A stretch of 64,000 bases of DNA from Jannaschia aquimarina (GTDB taxonomy: Bacteria > Pseudomonadota > Alphaproteobacteria > Rhodobacterales > Rhodobacteraceae): positions 124,001 to 188,000 of the forward strand of contig NZ_JYFE01000017.1 in assembly GCF_000877395.1 (NCBI RefSeq), in the 5' to 3' direction. The notes beneath the pieces were generated by a model. It had not been told where the DNA came from. It did no database searches and was given only the letters and a program-made list of their open reading frames with translations. Positions 34,095-42,771 of this stretch are shown here, one piece after another. A program made the translations under genes and the position numbers. Position 1 is the stretch's first letter. Each line of letters starts with the position of its first letter.

Positions 34095-34766
34095 CTATTC
34101 CGCGGCCTGACGCAGGCTTGCGATCAGGTGGTGAAACTTCTCGCCCTGCACCGTGACATGGGCGCGGATCGCATCGGCCGCGGCTGTGGCATCCCCGTCC
34201 TCCAGCGCGGCGACGATCGCGCGATGCTCGCCCAGCGACTGACGGAGTCGGCCGCGCAGGCGAAGCTGCCTTCGCCGGAACGGGCGCAGGCGGCGTTGCA
34301 GGCGCAGGCATTCGCGCTCGAGAAACCCGTTGCCGGACTGGGCGTAGACCGCCGCGTGAAAGCGCTCGTTCTCGTCGTAGTACCTGTCGGCATCCCGTTC
34401 CCGCACCGCATCGTCCGAGCGTCGGTTCAGGTCCTTCAGCAGGTCGAGCGCCTCGTCCGTGATGCGGCCGGCGGCGAGGCGGGCGGCGGCGGCTTCGAGT
34501 TCCGCCATCACCTCAAACATCTCGATCAGTTCGATCGGGCCCGGCTGGCGCACGAAGGCGCCCCGGCGGGGAAGCTGCCGCACGAGCCCGGACTGGGCGA
34601 GGCGCTGGAAAGCCTCGCGCACCGGCGTGCGGGAGACGCCGTATTGCTCCGCGATCCGGACCTCGTCGAGGCGGTCGCCATCCGAGAAGACGCCGTCGAA
34701 GATCAACCCTTCGAGGGCCGCCGCGACGCGGTCGGCCTGCGTGTCCTGAGGGGCGGTCGGTTCCAT
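34095..34766 (-). CDS. matR: GntR-family regulator of malonate genes, MatR-like
   Basis: 223 residues. GntR winged helix (about 10-75): RVAAALEGLIFDGVFSDGDRLDEVRIAEQYGVSRTPVREAFQRLAQSGLV. FCD domain (about 90-210): ELEAAAARLAAGRI, ENERFHAAVYAQSGN and HRAIVAALEDGD. The ATG at 34766 is divergent from the malonate TRAP operon, with a palindromic site between them. In Rhizobium the same arrangement holds for MatR, a malonate-responsive repressor. Confidence 0.85.
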   Translation of the reverse strand: MEPTAPQDTQADRVAAALEGLIFDGVFSDGDRLDEVRIAEQYGVSRTPVREAFQRLAQSGLVRQLPRRGAFVRQPGPIELIEMFEVMAELEAAAARLAAGRITDEALDLLKDLNRRSDDAVRERDADRYYDENERFHAAVYAQSGNGFLERECLRLQRRLRPFRRRQLRLRGRLRQSLGEHRAIVAALEDGDATAAADAIRAHVTVQGEKFHHLIASLRQAAE

Positions 34767-34796
34767 CGCGCGAAGGATGCCCCTCTGCCGCGTCGC

Positions 34797-34824
34797 ATGC
34801 AAGATGAATGTCTTGCATACAAGA
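34797..34824. promoter_or_regulatory. Overlapping palindromes, likely MatR operator, with a nearby -35 box
   Basis: Two overlapping inverted repeats lie between matR and matP: ATGCAAGA-N6-TCTTGCAT with perfect 8-base arms (34797-34804 and 34811-34818), and TCTTG-CATA-CAAGA with perfect 5-base arms (34811-34824). The second closely resembles the Rhizobium MatR site as I remember it (TCTTGTA/TACACGA). A TTGACA -35 hexamer follows at 34828-34833; a weak TAGTCG lies 18 bases further on. A repressor here would block the matPQMAB promoter and could also control matR. Confidence 0.72.
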
Positions 34825-34910
34825 ATGTTGACACTGAATACGAGCGGGACGTAGTCGTGTGAACGGCGCAGAGGTCGGGGAGGGCCGCGCCTCAACCGGG
34901 AGGAAACATC

Positions 34911-35900
34911 ATGAACACAAGAATTGCGGCATCGGCGCTTGCCGTCGCATCGTCCCTTGCGGCCGCCACGGTCGCGTCCGCGGCGGAACTGCGGCTTTCG
35001 CATCAATGGAGCACGTCGGACGTCCGCCATCAGGTCGCTCAGATGGTGGCCGACGAGGTCGCGGCTGCGGATGTGGGGCTGGAGATCCGCATCTTCCCGT
35101 CCGCCAGCCTCTTCAAGGCGCGCGAACAGTACCAGCCGCTGAGCCGCGGCCAGCTCGACATGACGGTCTTGCCGCTCAGCTATGCGGGCGGCGTGCAGCC
35201 GGCCTACAACCTGACACTGATGCCGGGCCTCGTGAAGAACCACGATCACGCCGCGCGCCTCAACGAGAGCGCCTTCATGGAAGCCATCGAGGAGAGGATG
35301 GCCGAGGACGACGTGATCGCGCTGGTCCATGGCTATCTCGCCGGCGGCTTCGCCGGAAAGGAGAAGTGCATCACCGCGCCCGCCGATATCGACGGGTTGC
35401 AGACCCGCGCGGCCGGCAAGGCGTTCGAGCAGATGCTGGCGGGGGCGGGCGCGTCGATCGCCTCGATGGCATCGTCCGAGATTTACAACGCGATGCAGAC
35501 CGGCGTTCTGGACGCGGCGAACACGTCGTCGTCCAGCTTCGTCAGCTACCGCATCTACGAGCAGGTCGCCTGCTACACCCCGGCGGGCGACTATGCGCTG
35601 TGGTTCATGTATCAGCCCCTGCTGATGAACAAGTCGACCTTCGAGGGCCTGACCGAAGAGCAGCAGCAGGCCCTGATGGAGGCCTCGGCGAAGGCCGAAG
35701 CCTTCTATCTGGAAGAGGCCAAGAAGCAGGATGCCGCCTCGGCCGAGACCTTCCGCGAGAACGGCGTCGAGATCGCCGAGATGTCCCAGGAGGAATTCGA
35801 CGCCTGGCGCGCGCTCGCGCAGGAGACCTCCTACAAGGCGTTCGTCGAGGAGACCCCCGGCGGACAGGAATTGCTCGACCTCGCGCTGAGCGTCGAGTGA
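34911..35900 (+). CDS. matP: TRAP transporter periplasmic binding protein for malonate (DctP family)
   Basis: 329 residues. The signal peptide is cut near residue 25 (ATVASA|AELRL). DctP motifs: LRLSHQWSTSDVRHQ, a ligand-Arg segment in IDGLQTRAAGKAFEQML (about 160-175), and TGVLDAANTSSSSFVSYRIYEQV (about 200-222). The ATG follows GGGAGGAAA. The first gene of an operon that continues with DctQ, DctM, malonyl-CoA decarboxylase and malonyl-CoA synthetase, so the ligand is almost surely malonate. A stem-loop follows the gene. Confidence 0.9.
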   Translation: MNTRIAASALAVASSLAAATVASAAELRLSHQWSTSDVRHQVAQMVADEVAAADVGLEIRIFPSASLFKAREQYQPLSRGQLDMTVLPLSYAGGVQPAYNLTLMPGLVKNHDHAARLNESAFMEAIEERMAEDDVIALVHGYLAGGFAGKEKCITAPADIDGLQTRAAGKAFEQMLAGAGASIASMASSEIYNAMQTGVLDAANTSSSSFVSYRIYEQVACYTPAGDYALWFMYQPLLMNKSTFEGLTEEQQQALMEASAKAEAFYLEEAKKQDAASAETFRENGVEIAEMSQEEFDAWRALAQETSYKAFVEETPGGQELLDLALSVE

Positions 35901-35907
35901 CCCGGAC

Positions 35908-35929
35908 GGGCGGGCCCCAGGGTCCGCCC
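35908..35929 (+). terminator. Stem-loop after matP
   Basis: Arms GGGCGGGCCC (35908-35917) and GGGTCCGCCC (35920-35929) pair with one G-U, seven bases after the matP stop. There is no T tract. It is likely to stabilise the matP message and keep binding-protein levels above those of the permease. Confidence 0.5.
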
Positions 35930-35948
35930 CAGCCGAAAGGGGCGTGAC

Positions 35949-36494
35949 ATGGCCGGAACCGGTAGCGCCCACGCGGCGCGGGACGGAGGCAACCCGTTCC
36001 TGCGCGCGGTGGGCTGGATCAGCACGATCGCGGGATGGGTGTCGGCGGCGATGATCGTGGCCGCCGTCGCGATCACCTGCCAGATGATCTTCGTGCGCTT
36101 CGTGCTGAACGGCTCGACCGTCTGGCAGACCGAGGCGGTGGTCTACCTGATGATCGCCGCCACGCTGATCGGCCTGCCCTACGTGCAGCGGTTGCGGGGT
36201 CACGTGAACGTCGACCTGATCCCCATCGCGCTGAAGGGCGGCGCGCGGCGGGCGATGTTCTTCGTGACGATGGCGCTGTCGATCGGGATCGTCGGGGTCA
36301 TGCTGTTCTACGCATGGGAGTTCTGGCACCTCGCATGGTCGCGGGGCTGGAAGTCGGACACGATCTGGGGCGTGACCCTGTGGAAACCCTACCTGTCGCT
36401 GCTGATCGGCCTCGGCCTTCTGCTGCTGCAACTGGTCGCGGATGTCGTCGCCGTGGTGCTGGGCCATGACGACCCGTTCGGGTTGGAGGACTGA
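35949..36494 (+). CDS. matQ: TRAP transporter small permease (DctQ family)
   Basis: 181 residues, four membrane helices (about 20-45, 60-75, 98-118 and 142-165). The DctQ signature is seen in VLNGSTVWQTEAVVYLMIAATLIGLPYVQRLRGHVNVDLI. It forms the small membrane partner of the DctM channel. The ATG at 35949 follows AAAGGGG. matM begins 3 bases after its stop. Confidence 0.88.
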   Translation: MAGTGSAHAARDGGNPFLRAVGWISTIAGWVSAAMIVAAVAITCQMIFVRFVLNGSTVWQTEAVVYLMIAATLIGLPYVQRLRGHVNVDLIPIALKGGARRAMFFVTMALSIGIVGVMLFYAWEFWHLAWSRGWKSDTIWGVTLWKPYLSLLIGLGLLLLQLVADVVAVVLGHDDPFGLED

Positions 36495-36497
36495 GCG

Positions 36498-37814
36498 ATG
36501 GATCCGCTGTTGCTGGGCGCCATCGTCGCCATCGCCACCATCGTCGTCCTGTTCTCGGGCGTGTCCGTCGCGCTGGGCCTGCTGATCGTCTCTGGTGGAT
36601 TTCTCCTGATCTTCGACGGCGCCCGCTCGCTGGAGCTGATGCCCGAGATCATGTTCGGCAAGCTGGACAATTTCGCGCTGCTCTCGATCCCGATGTTCAT
36701 CATCATGGGGGCGTCCATCGCCTCGACGCGGGCGGGCGCCGACCTCTACGAGGCGCTGGAGCGCTGGCTGACGCGCGTGCCGGGCGGGCTGGTCGTGTCG
36801 AACCTGGGTGCCTGCGCGCTGTTCTCGGCCATGTCCGGGTCCAGCCCCGCCACCTGTGCAGCCATCGGCAAGATGGGTATCCCCGAGATGCGCAAGCGGG
36901 GCTATCCCGACGAGGTGGCGGCGGGCTCCATCGCCGCGGGCGGTACGCTGGGCATCCTGATCCCGCCCTCGGTCACCATGATCGTCTACGGCATCGCGAC
37001 CGAGACCTCGATCGGACGGCTGTTCCTGGCGGGTGTCTTTCCCGGCCTGATGCTGGTCGGGCTGTTCATGGCCTGGTCGCTGTTCTCGACCTGGCGTTCG
37101 GGGAATGCGCAGGTGCTGGCGCCGCGCAGCTACACGATGGCCCAGCGGCTGGAAGTGCTGCCGCGGGTCCTGCCCTTCATCCTGATCATCCTCGGCGTGC
37201 TCTACGCGATGTATGGCGGCATCGCGACGCCATCCGAGACGGCCGCGGTGGGCGCGCTGCTCTGCATCCTGATCGCGATGGTGATCTACCGCCTCTGGTC
37301 GCCGATGAAGCTGTGGGAGGTTCTGCGGGACTCGACGCGCGAGTCGGTCATGATCCTCTTCATCATCGGCGCGGCGGGCGTGTTCAGCTACATGCTGTCC
37401 TCGCTCTTCATCACGCAATCCATCGCGGAGTGGATCGGGACGCTGGACGTGAACCGCTGGGTTCTGATGGGCGCGGTGAACCTGTTCCTGCTGGTCGCGG
37501 GCTTCTTCCTGCCGCCGGTCGCGGTGATCCTGATGGCGGCGCCGATCCTGTTGCCGATCATCACCACGGCGGGCTTCGATCCGATCTGGTTCGCGGTCGT
37601 ACTGACGATCAACATGGAGATCGGCCTGATCTCGCCCCCGGTGGGCCTGAACCTCTACGTGATCAACGGCATCGCGCCGGACATCAAGCTGAAGACCATC
37701 CTGACCGGATCGCTGCCCTTCGTGGGCTGCATGGTGATCGCCATCGTGATCCTGTGCCTGTTCCCGGGCATCGCGACCTGGCTGCCGGACGCGGTGATGG
37801 GGCCGGGGCTGTGA
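36498..37814 (+). CDS. matM: TRAP transporter large permease (DctM family)
   Basis: 438 residues, about 12 membrane helices. DctM motifs: GLLIVSGGFLLIF, NFALLSIPMFIIMGASIASTRAGADLYEALERWLTRVPGG, SGSSPATCAAIGKMGIPEMRKRGY, AGGTLGILIPPSVTMIVYGIATETSIGRLFLAGVFPG, and NMEIGLISPPVGLNLYVINGI near the C terminus. The gene is the sodium-driven channel of the transporter. Its stop overlaps the GTG of matA (GTGA). Confidence 0.93.
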   Translation: MDPLLLGAIVAIATIVVLFSGVSVALGLLIVSGGFLLIFDGARSLELMPEIMFGKLDNFALLSIPMFIIMGASIASTRAGADLYEALERWLTRVPGGLVVSNLGACALFSAMSGSSPATCAAIGKMGIPEMRKRGYPDEVAAGSIAAGGTLGILIPPSVTMIVYGIATETSIGRLFLAGVFPGLMLVGLFMAWSLFSTWRSGNAQVLAPRSYTMAQRLEVLPRVLPFILIILGVLYAMYGGIATPSETAAVGALLCILIAMVIYRLWSPMKLWEVLRDSTRESVMILFIIGAAGVFSYMLSSLFITQSIAEWIGTLDVNRWVLMGAVNLFLLVAGFFLPPVAVILMAAPILLPIITTAGFDPIWFAVVLTINMEIGLISPPVGLNLYVINGIAPDIKLKTILTGSLPFVGCMVIAIVILCLFPGIATWLPDAVMGPGL

Positions 37815-39058
37815 CCCTGCTGGCGGATCTCCTCTCGACGGTGTTCGAGCGGCGCTACCGCTTCATCGCTGCGGGCAAGGCGGACGGGCGGCCGCTGGAA
37901 AAGCTGACCGCCGACCTGATCGGCGCAACGGGCGAGAGCGCGGGCCTGACCGCCGCGCGCGAGATCCTGGGCCGCTACGAGGGATGGGACGACGACGGCA
38001 AGCGCGCCTTCTTCCGCCATCTGGCCGAAGACATGCGCATTTCTCCCGAAGCGCTGCGGGACGCGTTGGCGGCCTACGAGGAGGGTCAGTCGAAATTCTC
38101 CTACCGCCGCCTGATGCAGGCGGCCGAGCCCCCGCGACAGGAGTTGATCCGCCGCTTGAACCAGTTGCCCGGCGCGACCGGCTCGCTGGTGCGGATGCGC
38201 GCGGACCTCCTGCGCCTCGGTCGCGGGGACGATGCGCTCGAGGCGCTGGACCTCGACTTCCGCCATCTCTTCGCGAGCTGGTTCAACCGGGGCTTTCTGG
38301 TCCTGCGCCCGATCAACTGGGAGAGCCCGGCGCATATCCTCGAAAAGATCATCGCCTACGAAGCGGTCCATGCCATCGAGACCTGGGACGACCTGCGCCG
38401 CAGGCTGGAGCCGCCGGACCGCCGCTGCTTTGCCTTCTTCCACCCGGCGATGCCGAACGAGCCGCTGATCTTCGTCGAGGTCGCGCTGACGCGGGGCGTG
38501 CCGGGATCGGTCCAAGGGCTTCTGGCCGAAGGGCGCGACGCGCTGGACGCCACGGAGGCGGATACGGCGGTCTTCTACTCGATCTCCAACTGTCAGGCGG
38601 GCCTTGCGAGCATCTCGTTCGGCAACTCGCTGATCAAGCAGGTGGCTGCCGACCTGTCGATGGCACTGCCCGGCCTGCGGACATTCGTCACGCTGTCGCC
38701 GATCCCGGGACTGACGCGATGGCTGGACGATGTCCGGCCCGAGGCCGAGCGGACGGACGGCGACCTGATGAAGACGCTGGCCGCGCATTACCTGTATGCC
38801 GTCAAGCGCGAGGACGGCCTGCCCCGCGATCCGGTGGCCCGCTTTCATCTCGGCAACGGGGCCCTGATCCACAAGCTTCATGCCGATGCCGATCTGTCCG
38901 ACAAGGGGCGCGAGCAATCGGCGGGCGTGATGGTGAACTACCTTTACGACCTGGACCGCGTGCTCCAGAACCACGAGCGCTTCGCGTCCGATCACGTCGT
39001 CGCGGCCTCGTCCGAGGTCCGATCGCTGAGCGCGGCGGCCGCCCGGAAGTTGAACTAG
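37811..39058 (+). CDS. matA: Malonyl-CoA decarboxylase
   Basis: 415 residues, converting malonyl-CoA to acetyl-CoA and CO2. The GTG at 37811 overlaps the matM stop; the frame is open further upstream but only as a shadow of matM. The helical N-terminal domain (about 1-160) is followed by the acetyltransferase-like catalytic domain, with the Ser region FYSISNCQAGLASISFGNSLIK (about 255-276) and the His region ARFHLGNGALIHKLHADADLS (about 336-356). Length fits bacterial enzymes. Last step of malonate breakdown in this operon. Confidence 0.92.
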   Translation: MTLLADLLSTVFERRYRFIAAGKADGRPLEKLTADLIGATGESAGLTAAREILGRYEGWDDDGKRAFFRHLAEDMRISPEALRDALAAYEEGQSKFSYRRLMQAAEPPRQELIRRLNQLPGATGSLVRMRADLLRLGRGDDALEALDLDFRHLFASWFNRGFLVLRPINWESPAHILEKIIAYEAVHAIETWDDLRRRLEPPDRRCFAFFHPAMPNEPLIFVEVALTRGVPGSVQGLLAEGRDALDATEADTAVFYSISNCQAGLASISFGNSLIKQVAADLSMALPGLRTFVTLSPIPGLTRWLDDVRPEAERTDGDLMKTLAAHYLYAVKREDGLPRDPVARFHLGNGALIHKLHADADLSDKGREQSAGVMVNYLYDLDRVLQNHERFASDHVVAASSEVRSLSAAAARKLN

Positions 39059-39069
39059 GGAGATACGCC

Positions 39070-40584
39070 ATGGCGAATGCCCTCTACGACGCGCTGTTCG
39101 GTCGCCATGCGGGATCGGACGCGCCTTTCCTTCACCTGTCCGACGGCGATGCGCTGAGCTATGGCGCGTTCCTCGGCATGGCGGCCCGATTCGCCCACGC
39201 GCTGACCGCGGCGGGCCTCGCCCCCGGTGACCGGCTCGCGGCGCAGATCGAGAAATCGCCCGACGCGCTGGCCCTCTATGCGGCCTGCGTGCAGGCGGGC
39301 ATGATCTTCCTGCCGCTCAACACCGCCTATACCAGCGACGAGCTGACCTATTTCATCGAGAACAGCGGCGCCCGGCTCGTGGTCTGCGACAGCGCCAAAC
39401 GGGACGAGGTGGGCGCCATCGCCGACCGTCTGGGCGCGGCGACGCTGACGCTGGACGCCGACGGCACCGGGACGCTGGCGGATGCCGCGGCGGACCAGCC
39501 TGCCTCGTTCGACACGGTGCCCCGGTCCGAGGACGACCTGGCCGCGTTCCTCTATACCTCCGGCACGACAGGGCGTTCGAAGGGGGCGATGCTGACCCAT
39601 GCGAACCTGCTGTCGAACGCGCAGGCCCTTGCGGATATCTGGCGCTTCACGGCCGATGACGTACTGCTCCACGCCCTGCCGATCTTCCACACCCACGGCC
39701 TCTTCGTGGCGACGAACGTGACGCTGGTCGCGGGCGGGTCGATGATCTTCCTGCCGAAATTCGACCTGGACGCCATCATCGACCGGCTTCCGCAGGCAAC
39801 GGCGATGATGGGGGTGCCGACTTTCTATACCCGCCTTCTCGCCGATGCGCGCTTCACCGGCGATCTGGCCGCGCACATGCGCCTGTTCGTGTCGGGCAGC
39901 GCGCCGCTTCTGTCCGAGACGCATGCCGCCTTCGAGGCGCGCACGGGGCACCGCATCCTGGAACGCTACGGGATGACGGAGACCAACATGAACACCTCCA
40001 ACCCCTATGACGGAGAGCGGCGCGCGGGAACGGTCGGCTTTCCGCTGCCCGAGGTCGAGTTGAAGATCACCGACCCGGCCTCGGGCGAGACGCTGCGACA
40101 GGGCGAGATCGGCCAGATCGAGGTGCGGGGGCCGAACGTGTTCAAGGGCTATTGGCAGATGCCCGAGAAGACGGCCGCCGAACTGCGCAAGGACGGGTTC
40201 TTCATCACCGGCGATCTGGGGCGGATCGACGAGGACGGCTACGTCCACATCGTCGGACGCAACAAGGATCTCATCATCTCGGGCGGCTACAACATCTATC
40301 CCAAGGAGATCGAGGTCCTGCTGGACGAGCAGCCGGGCGTTCTGGAAAGCGCGGTCGTCGGCGTGCCCCATGCCGATTTCGGCGAGACGGTTCTGGGCCT
40401 GCTGGTCCCCGAGGGGGACGGCCCGGATCTGGAGCGGATCGGCGCCGAGATCGAGAAGTCGCTCGCCGGGTTCAAGCGGCCCCGCAAGCTGTTGGTCATC
40501 GACGAATTGCCGCGCAACACGATGGGCAAGGTCCAGAAAGCCGCGCTGCGCGAGCGCTACGCGGATCTGTTCGCCGCCGTCTGA
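39070..40584 (+). CDS. matB: Malonyl-CoA synthetase (AMP-forming)
   Basis: 504 residues, an adenylate-forming ligase that makes malonyl-CoA from malonate, CoA and ATP. Motifs: AAFLYTSGTTGRSKGAMLTHANL (about 157-179), ERYGMTETNMNTSNPYDGERRAG (about 298-320), ITGDLGRIDEDGYVHIVGRNKDLIISGGYNIYPKEIE (about 379-415) and the catalytic Lys in NTMGKVQKAAL (about 488). The ERYGMTETNMNTSNPYDGERR segment is characteristic of MatB. It starts 11 bases after matA, and its setting behind a TRAP transporter supports the call. Confidence 0.92.
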   Translation: MANALYDALFGRHAGSDAPFLHLSDGDALSYGAFLGMAARFAHALTAAGLAPGDRLAAQIEKSPDALALYAACVQAGMIFLPLNTAYTSDELTYFIENSGARLVVCDSAKRDEVGAIADRLGAATLTLDADGTGTLADAAADQPASFDTVPRSEDDLAAFLYTSGTTGRSKGAMLTHANLLSNAQALADIWRFTADDVLLHALPIFHTHGLFVATNVTLVAGGSMIFLPKFDLDAIIDRLPQATAMMGVPTFYTRLLADARFTGDLAAHMRLFVSGSAPLLSETHAAFEARTGHRILERYGMTETNMNTSNPYDGERRAGTVGFPLPEVELKITDPASGETLRQGEIGQIEVRGPNVFKGYWQMPEKTAAELRKDGFFITGDLGRIDEDGYVHIVGRNKDLIISGGYNIYPKEIEVLLDEQPGVLESAVVGVPHADFGETVLGLLVPEGDGPDLERIGAEIEKSLAGFKRPRKLLVIDELPRNTMGKVQKAALRERYADLFAAV

Positions 40585-40611
40585 GTGGAGCCGGGTCGCG
40601 TCGGGATCAGG

Positions 40612-42771
40612 TCACGCGCGGGTCAGGCGAACGGGGCTCGGCCCCTCGGGCGGCCAGAGGGCCGACGCCGCGTCGTCCAGGGGCGTGCCGTCCAGCGTCG
40701 CGAGGAGGTGCAGGTCGCCGCGCCTGGCCGACAGGCGCCCGCGCGGCGCTGGGACGGGGGTCCAGGGTGCGGCGAAGGTCTCGGGCTCCGATCTGCGAAG
40801 ACGGAGGAGCGTGCGCGTCAGGTCGAACTTCCTGCCATCGAATGTCGACAGATCCGGCGCGTCCATCAGCCCGCGCAGACGATCCCAGTCGACGGGGGCG
40901 CGGTTGTCTGGATCGGTCAGCCGGTAATTACCGACTTCCGTCCCCTGGTAGATGTCCGGGATGCCCGGAATGAACAGTTTCAGCGCGCACTGCACTAGCG
41001 ACAGGTTCTCGGCCCGGCGCGCGAGGTCCCGAAGCGGGGGCGCGGCCCCGTCGAACTCCGCCGCCACGCGCCGCGCGGCGTCGAGGATCGGTTCCTCGAA
41101 CGCCTCGTCCGGGCCGGTCCAGAACGTCTCCGCCTTCGCTTCGCGCATCGCCTTTTCCAGATGGGCCCGGAGGCGTTCGGCCAGATCTCCGTCCGGGGCG
41201 GCGGCCCAGGCGGACTGGGCGAGATACCACCCCCACGGTTCGGGCAGGCCGGGCACCTGCGCCATCAGCGCGCCGCGCGCCTCGGGCCCATGGCTGATCG
41301 CCGCGATCCGCATCCGCGCATCCTCGGACCGCTTGGTGTCATGGCTGGAGGTCAGCGTCAGGCCGTGGGGCATCCGGGCCTCGCGCCTTTGCATCGCGGC
41401 GTGGAACTCATCCGGCGTCATGGAGGGCTCGTCCGGTTCCGCGCCCACCTCGTTGGCCGACAGGAGCGGCGTCCAGCGGTAGAAGGCGGTGTCCTCCTGC
41501 GCCTTCGCGATCGCCGCGCCGCTGACCTGCTGGAGCCGAAGCCGAAGTTCGCGATGCGCCAGGTCCAGAAGCAGCCCGGCCAGATCGCCGACGGCGGGGG
41601 CGAGGGGGTGGGCCGCCCGTTCCGCGACGTCGCGGATCAGCGCCGCATCCTCGGCGCCGATCTCGTCCGGGGTCGTATAGGTGCGATAGCGGGGGAAGGC
41701 CCGCAGATAGGCGATCAGGGCCGACCGCCAATCCGCCGCGCCCCATTCGAGGTCGCGCCCTGCTTCGGCCGCGAGGTCCGTCAGGCGTTCGAGTTCCGCC
41801 TGCAACTCGGTCGTCACGATCTGGACCTTGGCCTCGTCCCGCACGACAGGGAAGTCCGGCAAACCCTGAGCGAGCGCCTGCGCCCCGTCCTCGTCGGTCA
41901 GCACACGGGCGATGGCGCGCGCCGCGACGTAGCCGGTCGTACCCTGTACCGGCCAGGACGGCAGAGCCTCTTGCCCGGTCAGTATCTTCTCGACCCAGAT
42001 CGGCGTGCCCGGCAGGCGCGCGTGGAGCCGGTCCAGATAGGCCCCCGGATCGGCCAGCCCGTCCACGTGATCGACCCTGAGCCCCTGCACGATGTCCGCG
42101 TCGACCAGATCGAAGACGAGCCGGTGCACGTCTTCGAAGACAGGGCGGTCTTCGATCCGCAATCCGATCAGACCGGTGACGGTGAAGAACCGCCTGTGGG
42201 CGATGGTCGCGGCCTCCGTCTTCCAGAAGGTCAGGCGCCAGGACTGTGCCTCATGGGTCTCGACCAGATCGGCGGATGCCTCGGTCGCAAGCGGCACGCG
42301 CAGGTCGCCGGCCACCATCTCGTCGCCGTCGATCCCGATCTCGCCGGCATCGACCATCGCGGCGAAGGGGGCGGGCAACCAGGGCAGGGGCAGGTACTCC
42401 GCCGACCAGTCGATATCGAAGTGATGGGCGAACGCGCTTTTCTCGCCATGGCGCAGCACGTCCCGCAGCCAGACATTCTGCACCGCGAAGGCCATGTGGT
42501 TCGGCACGATGTCGAGGATGAGCCCCATGCCGCGCGCCCTGAGCGCGTCGGACATAGACACGAGCCCGTCGCGCCCCCCGAGCGAGGGGTCGACCTCGTT
42601 CATGTCGATGATGTCGTAGCCATGGGTCGAGCCCGGCGCGGCCGTGAAGATGGGCGAAAGGTAGAGATGCGAGACGCCCAGATCGTCCAGATACGGCACG
42701 AGATCCCGTGCGGCGGCGAAGTCCATCCCCTCGCGCAATTGCAGCCGGTATGTCGCGGTCGGCAGTCTCAT
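40612..42771 (-). CDS. treY: Malto-oligosyltrehalose synthase
   Basis: 719 residues, GH13. It turns the reducing end of an alpha-1,4-glucan into a terminal trehalose unit. Opening LPTATYRLQLREGMDFAAARDLVPYLDDLGVSHLYLSPI. The nucleophile Asp is in QGLRVDHVDGLADP (about 232-240), the acid/base Glu in PIWVEKILTG, and the third Asp in SSHDTKRSEDAR. The end region FIPGIPDIYQGTE is typical of TreY. The ATG at 42771 overlaps the malQ stop (ATGA). Last gene of the seven-gene operon; the ends of treY and matB are 27 bases apart, converging. Confidence 0.93.
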   Translation of the reverse strand: MRLPTATYRLQLREGMDFAAARDLVPYLDDLGVSHLYLSPIFTAAPGSTHGYDIIDMNEVDPSLGGRDGLVSMSDALRARGMGLILDIVPNHMAFAVQNVWLRDVLRHGEKSAFAHHFDIDWSAEYLPLPWLPAPFAAMVDAGEIGIDGDEMVAGDLRVPLATEASADLVETHEAQSWRLTFWKTEAATIAHRRFFTVTGLIGLRIEDRPVFEDVHRLVFDLVDADIVQGLRVDHVDGLADPGAYLDRLHARLPGTPIWVEKILTGQEALPSWPVQGTTGYVAARAIARVLTDEDGAQALAQGLPDFPVVRDEAKVQIVTTELQAELERLTDLAAEAGRDLEWGAADWRSALIAYLRAFPRYRTYTTPDEIGAEDAALIRDVAERAAHPLAPAVGDLAGLLLDLAHRELRLRLQQVSGAAIAKAQEDTAFYRWTPLLSANEVGAEPDEPSMTPDEFHAAMQRREARMPHGLTLTSSHDTKRSEDARMRIAAISHGPEARGALMAQVPGLPEPWGWYLAQSAWAAAPDGDLAERLRAHLEKAMREAKAETFWTGPDEAFEEPILDAARRVAAEFDGAAPPLRDLARRAENLSLVQCALKLFIPGIPDIYQGTEVGNYRLTDPDNRAPVDWDRLRGLMDAPDLSTFDGRKFDLTRTLLRLRRSEPETFAAPWTPVPAPRGRLSARRGDLHLLATLDGTPLDDAASALWPPEGPSPVRLTRA

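Noticed and set aside
31143-34862. A 1239-codon plus-strand frame over topA and matR
   Set aside because: Shadow of two clear minus-strand genes.
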